Below, in pieces: positions 61,402 through 64,000 of a DNA stretch of 64,000 bases (position 1 is its first letter; the number at the start of each line of letters is the position of its first letter). The notes beneath the pieces are model-generated. The model searched no databases. It saw only the letters and a program-made list of their open reading frames with translations, and had not been told where the DNA came from. The translations under genes were made by a program, and so were the position numbers. The DNA comes from Gammaproteobacteria bacterium LSUCC0096 (GTDB taxonomy: Bacteria > Pseudomonadota > Gammaproteobacteria > Pseudomonadales > Litorivicinaceae). The DNA lies in assembly GCA_008087055.1 (NCBI GenBank), contig VIEA01000001.1:719346-783345 (forward strand), read 5' to 3'.

Positions 61402-61438
61402 CCTCCAGCTGGCGTTATACTCTCGCGCTTGCTGGAGG
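61402..61438 (+). promoter_or_regulatory. Hairpin sequestering the gltX ribosome-binding site, with a -10-like element in its loop
   Basis: CCTCCAGC (61402-61409) and GCTGGAGG (61431-61438) are perfectly complementary. The second arm is the gltX ribosome-binding site itself, 5 bases before the ATG. TATACT (61416-61421) in the loop could be a sigma-70 -10 element. Transcripts reading in from the hns gene would carry both arms and mask the site; transcripts starting after TATACT would lack the first arm. Function is inferred. Confidence 0.45.
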
Positions 61439-61443
61439 ATCTA

Positions 61444-62955
61444 ATGACCGTTCGTACTCGTATTGCACCCTCTCCGACGGGTGACCCACATGTTGGGACT
61501 GCTTATATCGCACTGTTTAATTACGCGTTCGCAAAACAGCACGGTGGGCAGTTTGTCCTAAGGATCGAAGATACCGATCAAAAACGCTCTACAGCAGAAT
61601 CAGAACAGGCCATTTTAGATGCTCTTCGGTGGGCTGGTCTTGAGTGGGACGAAGGACCTGATGTTGGTGGAGGCTTAGGTCCTTACCGTCAGAGTGAGCG
61701 TCGAGAACATTACGAAGCCCATTGTCAGTCGCTAGTCGATGCGGGGCATGCATTCCACTGTTTTTGTACATCTGAAGAGCTCGATGCCATGCGAGCGGAA
61801 CAGATGGCTGCAAAGCAAACGCCGCGTTACGACGGTCGTTGTGCCCACTTAGCAGCGAGCGAGGTATCTACGCGCTTGGCTGAAGGTCGTGAGCATGTTG
61901 TTCGGATGCGAGTTCCTGAAGAAGGTGATTGCGTTGTCCATGACCGCTTGAGAGGTGATATTCAGATCCCTTGGGCTCAGGTCGATATGCAGGTCCTGAT
62001 GAAGGCTGACGGCCTGCCAACCTATCATCTGGCCAACGTGGTTGATGATCATTTGATGGGCATCACGCATGTCATCCGTGGTGAGGAGTGGATTCCGTCA
62101 GCGCCGAAGCATCAGTTGCTTTATCACTATTTCGGGTGGGAGATGCCTGAACTGTGTCACCTTCCATTACTGCGGAATCCGGATCAGTCGAAATTAAGTA
62201 AGCGTAAGAACCCAACATCAATCTTGTTCTATCGAGATCAAGGCTTTTTACCTGAAGCACTTTTGAATTACCTGGGTCGCATGGGATGGTCGATGCCTGA
62301 CGAACGGGAGCAATTCAGCCTCAAAGAGATGATCGAAGCATTTAATATCGATCGCGTCTCTCTTGGCGGGCCGATTTTTGATCTCGAGAAACTGACTTGG
62401 CTGAACGGTCAATGGCTTAAAAACACGCTGACTGATGAAGAATATCGTTCTCGTTTGATGGAGTGGATGTGTTCAGAGGCCTTTTTTGAATCAGCGTTGC
62501 CACATTTGAAGTCCCGTATTGATGTATTTTCAGAGGCGAGCCAGTGGTTGAATCCGCTATGGCTCAAGGACGTTCCGGTTTCTGAAGAGGCGCTCGATCA
62601 ATTGGGCCTCGAGAAAGAGGTCCTGGCTAACACATTGCAATACCTAATTTGGCGTTTTGAGAGTATCTCGACATGGAGTAGAGAGCTGATTGAGGCAGAA
62701 ATTCGTTGGGTTGCGGATTCACTCGGTTTGAAGCTTAAAGATGTGATGCCAGTTGTATTTATTGTCCTGAGTGGGACTCGCCAGGCAATCAGCGCATTTG
62801 ATCTTGCTGTGCTTCTGGGCCCTGATCGAACGCGCGCTCGTGTCAGGGCTGGGTTAGAGGCGGCGGGTGGCGTTTCTAAGAAAGGTCTCAAGCGATTGGA
62901 GAAGAGCTATCAAGAAGCACTTCAATCCATTGACACCGTCAAGGATGCGAACTAA
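61444..62955 (+). CDS. gltX: Glutamyl-tRNA synthetase
   Basis: 503 residues from ATG 61444. Class I signatures: [20 protein letters not shown] (HIGH motif as PHVG, about 9-28) and [11 protein letters not shown] (KMSKS as KLSKR, about 256-260). A zinc-knuckle pattern [10 protein letters not shown] followed by YDGRCAHL gives Cys-x-Cys and a later Cys. It attaches Glu to tRNA-Glu. It is the only gltX-type gene in the window. Its leader can fold over the ribosome-binding site. Confidence 0.95.
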   Translation: MTVRTRIAPSPTGDPHVGTAYIALFNYAFAKQHGGQFVLRIEDTDQKRSTAESEQAILDALRWAGLEWDEGPDVGGGLGPYRQSERREHYEAHCQSLVDAGHAFHCFCTSEELDAMRAEQMAAKQTPRYDGRCAHLAASEVSTRLAEGREHVVRMRVPEEGDCVVHDRLRGDIQIPWAQVDMQVLMKADGLPTYHLANVVDDHLMGITHVIRGEEWIPSAPKHQLLYHYFGWEMPELCHLPLLRNPDQSKLSKRKNPTSILFYRDQGFLPEALLNYLGRMGWSMPDEREQFSLKEMIEAFNIDRVSLGGPIFDLEKLTWLNGQWLKNTLTDEEYRSRLMEWMCSEAFFESALPHLKSRIDVFSEASQWLNPLWLKDVPVSEEALDQLGLEKEVLANTLQYLIWRFESISTWSRELIEAEIRWVADSLGLKLKDVMPVVFIVLSGTRQAISAFDLAVLLGPDRTRARVRAGLEAAGGVSKKGLKRLEKSYQEALQSIDTVKDAN

Positions 62956-62975
62956 CCTTCGCGTCCTCTTGAAAT

Positions 62976-63051
<76 letters not shown>

Positions 63052-63123
63052 TTTCTTTTCAACCTGCTCATTGATCGTTAAGGTGTCATTACCATTCGGT
63101 CAATTATAAAAATAGGGTGGGTT

Positions 63124-63324
63124 ATGAAACTAATTTTTGTTCTTGTCTATTTCGTACCGGGAAGTTTTGAACCTGTCGAGACAGGTATGCAGTTTGAATC
63201 CCTTGCGGAGTGCAACGATGCCGCATTTGAGATGGCGGCGTCGTTTGACATGAAGTACACCATGCAATGTGTCCCGCAGGACTCAGGCGATAGCCTCCCT
63301 CAGGTATCCCTACTCAAAATTTGA
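63124..63324 (+). CDS. Small hypothetical protein with N-terminal hydrophobic segment
   Basis: 66 residues from ATG 63124 with AGGGTGGG upstream. The first 12 residues are hydrophobic (MKLIFVLVYFVPG), too short for a confident signal peptide. Two cysteines (CNDAAFEMAASFDMKYTMQC, about 30-49) frame a motif seen in small proteins of marine bacteria, but I recognise no family. It lies between tRNA-Ala and soxC. Confidence 0.55.
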   Translation: MKLIFVLVYFVPGSFEPVETGMQFESLAECNDAAFEMAASFDMKYTMQCVPQDSGDSLPQVSLLKI

Positions 63325-63534
63325 TGCGCTGCAAAAAGCGAGTGCGTCCAATGGATACTTCCTTCGTTCACTGTTTTTGGTAGGTTCATTGCTCATAACG
63401 TATTTGGAAATTTGCGCATAGCAACATTTGTCTCAAACTTTTGGTTAGGACGTTTTGCACTGCGTGCGCGTTTCTTTTAACATTGCTTTAATATTCTTTT
63501 AAGTAATAACGATAGAACTCTTTGGAAGGGTAAT

Positions 63535-64000
63535 ATGACGAAGCTGTATGAACCGTCTCTACCGAAGCTGATGGAAGCGATTGCGACTGAAGCGAAGGGC
63601 ATGAGAGGCATGGACCGCCGTAATTTTCTCAAAGGCGGTATCGCGGCAGTAGCAGGTCTTTCGAGCGTGCAAATGATTCCGAAAGCCAACGCATCTGCAA
63701 ATCTTCCACCGAATCTTCCTGAATGGCAGAGCTACTTGGGCCGTGGTGTTGTTGCCAAGCCATATGGTGAGCCTTCTGAATTTGAAGATCTGCAACGTCG
63801 TACCGTTCCTTGGTTGACTGCTGATGCGGCTTCATCGATCTCGATGACTCCGTTGCAGGACCTTGAAGGGATTATCACCCCGAGTGGTGTGGTCTTCGAG
63901 CGATATCACGGTGGGATTCCAAATGTAAATCCAGATCAGCATCGTTTGATTATTCACGGCTTGGTTGAACGCCCATTGGTTTTGACAATGGATGACCTCA
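63535..64000 (+). CDS. soxC: Sulfite dehydrogenase SoxC, molybdenum subunit (partial)
   Basis: The first 155 codons from ATG 63535 (GGAAGGG upstream); the gene runs off the window. A Tat signal begins MDRRNFLKGGIAAVAGLSS (about 26-44). The mature start YGEPSEFEDLQRRTVPWLTA, then TPLQDLEGIITPSGVVFERY and HRLIIHGLVERPLVLTMDDL, fit SoxC closely. SoxC with cytochrome SoxD oxidises sulfane sulfur in the periplasm. The SoxD gene and the rest of the sox cluster would lie to the right. Confidence 0.88.
   Translation, partial: MTKLYEPSLPKLMEAIATEAKGMRGMDRRNFLKGGIAAVAGLSSVQMIPKANASANLPPNLPEWQSYLGRGVVAKPYGEPSEFEDLQRRTVPWLTADAASSISMTPLQDLEGIITPSGVVFERYHGGIPNVNPDQHRLIIHGLVERPLVLTMDDL

Noticed and set aside
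61402-61438. Intrinsic terminator after the H-NS-family gene
   Set aside because: The loop is 21 bases and no U-tract follows; the second arm is the gltX ribosome-binding site.

Overview
The window reads as chromosome of a free-living, probably marine gammaproteobacterium of roughly balanced base composition. The best guide is core gene order. The block rpoE-rseA-rseB-rseC-mucD-lepA-lepB-rnc-era-recO-pdxJ-acpS (42332-52316) and the neighbouring sdhE-ygfX-nadB are classic gammaproteobacterial arrangements, as are mlaA, ppnN, hrpA, dusA-tal and gltX. TAXI-TRAP transport, a SulP/carbonic anhydrase operon, SoxC-type sulfite oxidation and a choline dehydrogenase-like enzyme fit a marine chemoheterotroph in or near Oceanospirillales. 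The family-level placement is inference only. I found no insertion sequence, prophage, integron or CRISPR array.

Layout. 1-3430: end of a HugZ-like gene, Bcr/CflA efflux pump, mercaptopyruvate sulfurtransferase, thiolase. 3596-6597: SulP transporter, tandem universal stress protein and beta-carbonic anhydrase in one operon, a likely bicarbonate module. 6594-8165: dsbB, a small HTH regulator and a ceramidase-fold membrane hydrolase. 8166-8455: an AT-rich gap with two DnaA-box-like sites. 8456-15435: small metabolic and hypothetical genes (HbpS/GlcG, DUF1643, alpha/beta hydrolase with a 56-residue partner, EEP nuclease, GDPD, ferredoxin-NADP reductase, a HIBADH-family reductase, GNAT). 15477-24876: EamA, alcohol dehydrogenase, succinate-semialdehyde dehydrogenase, CMD and DsbA-like genes, VOC protein, GMC oxidoreductase, histidine phosphatase, LysE and a second EamA. 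24877-31115: AEC carrier, L-2-hydroxyglutarate oxidase, SDR and a TAXI-TRAP transporter. 31165-36753: a tiny lipopeptide ORF, DUF3422, panD, DUF167, speE-speD, small membrane and Cys-rich proteins, LysE, YbaK-like protein. 36892-40665: LuxR regulator, acyltransferase, ung, ygfZ, sdhE, short ygfX-like gene.

40668-52316 holds nadB and then the envelope-stress and translation operon. A textbook sigma-E promoter lies in the 3' end of rpoE and reads into rseA. 52313-62955 holds a PlsC-like acyltransferase, ppnN, hrpA, mlaA, tal, dusA, an H-NS-family gene with a repeat-rich leader, and gltX. 62976-63051 is tRNA-Ala(GGC) carrying the G3:U70 identity pair. A small secreted protein and the first third of soxC close the window.

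The packing is extreme. Eight convergent pairs share exactly 4 bases at their stop codons, and others overlap by up to 75 bases, so classical intrinsic terminators have no room there. The observations most worth following are this tail-to-tail architecture, hairpins that could mask the starts of adh and gltX, the 20-codon lipopeptide ORF ahead of DUF3422, the displaced cysteine in DusA, the SDR without YxxxK, and the transporter-rich L-2-hydroxyglutarate cluster.
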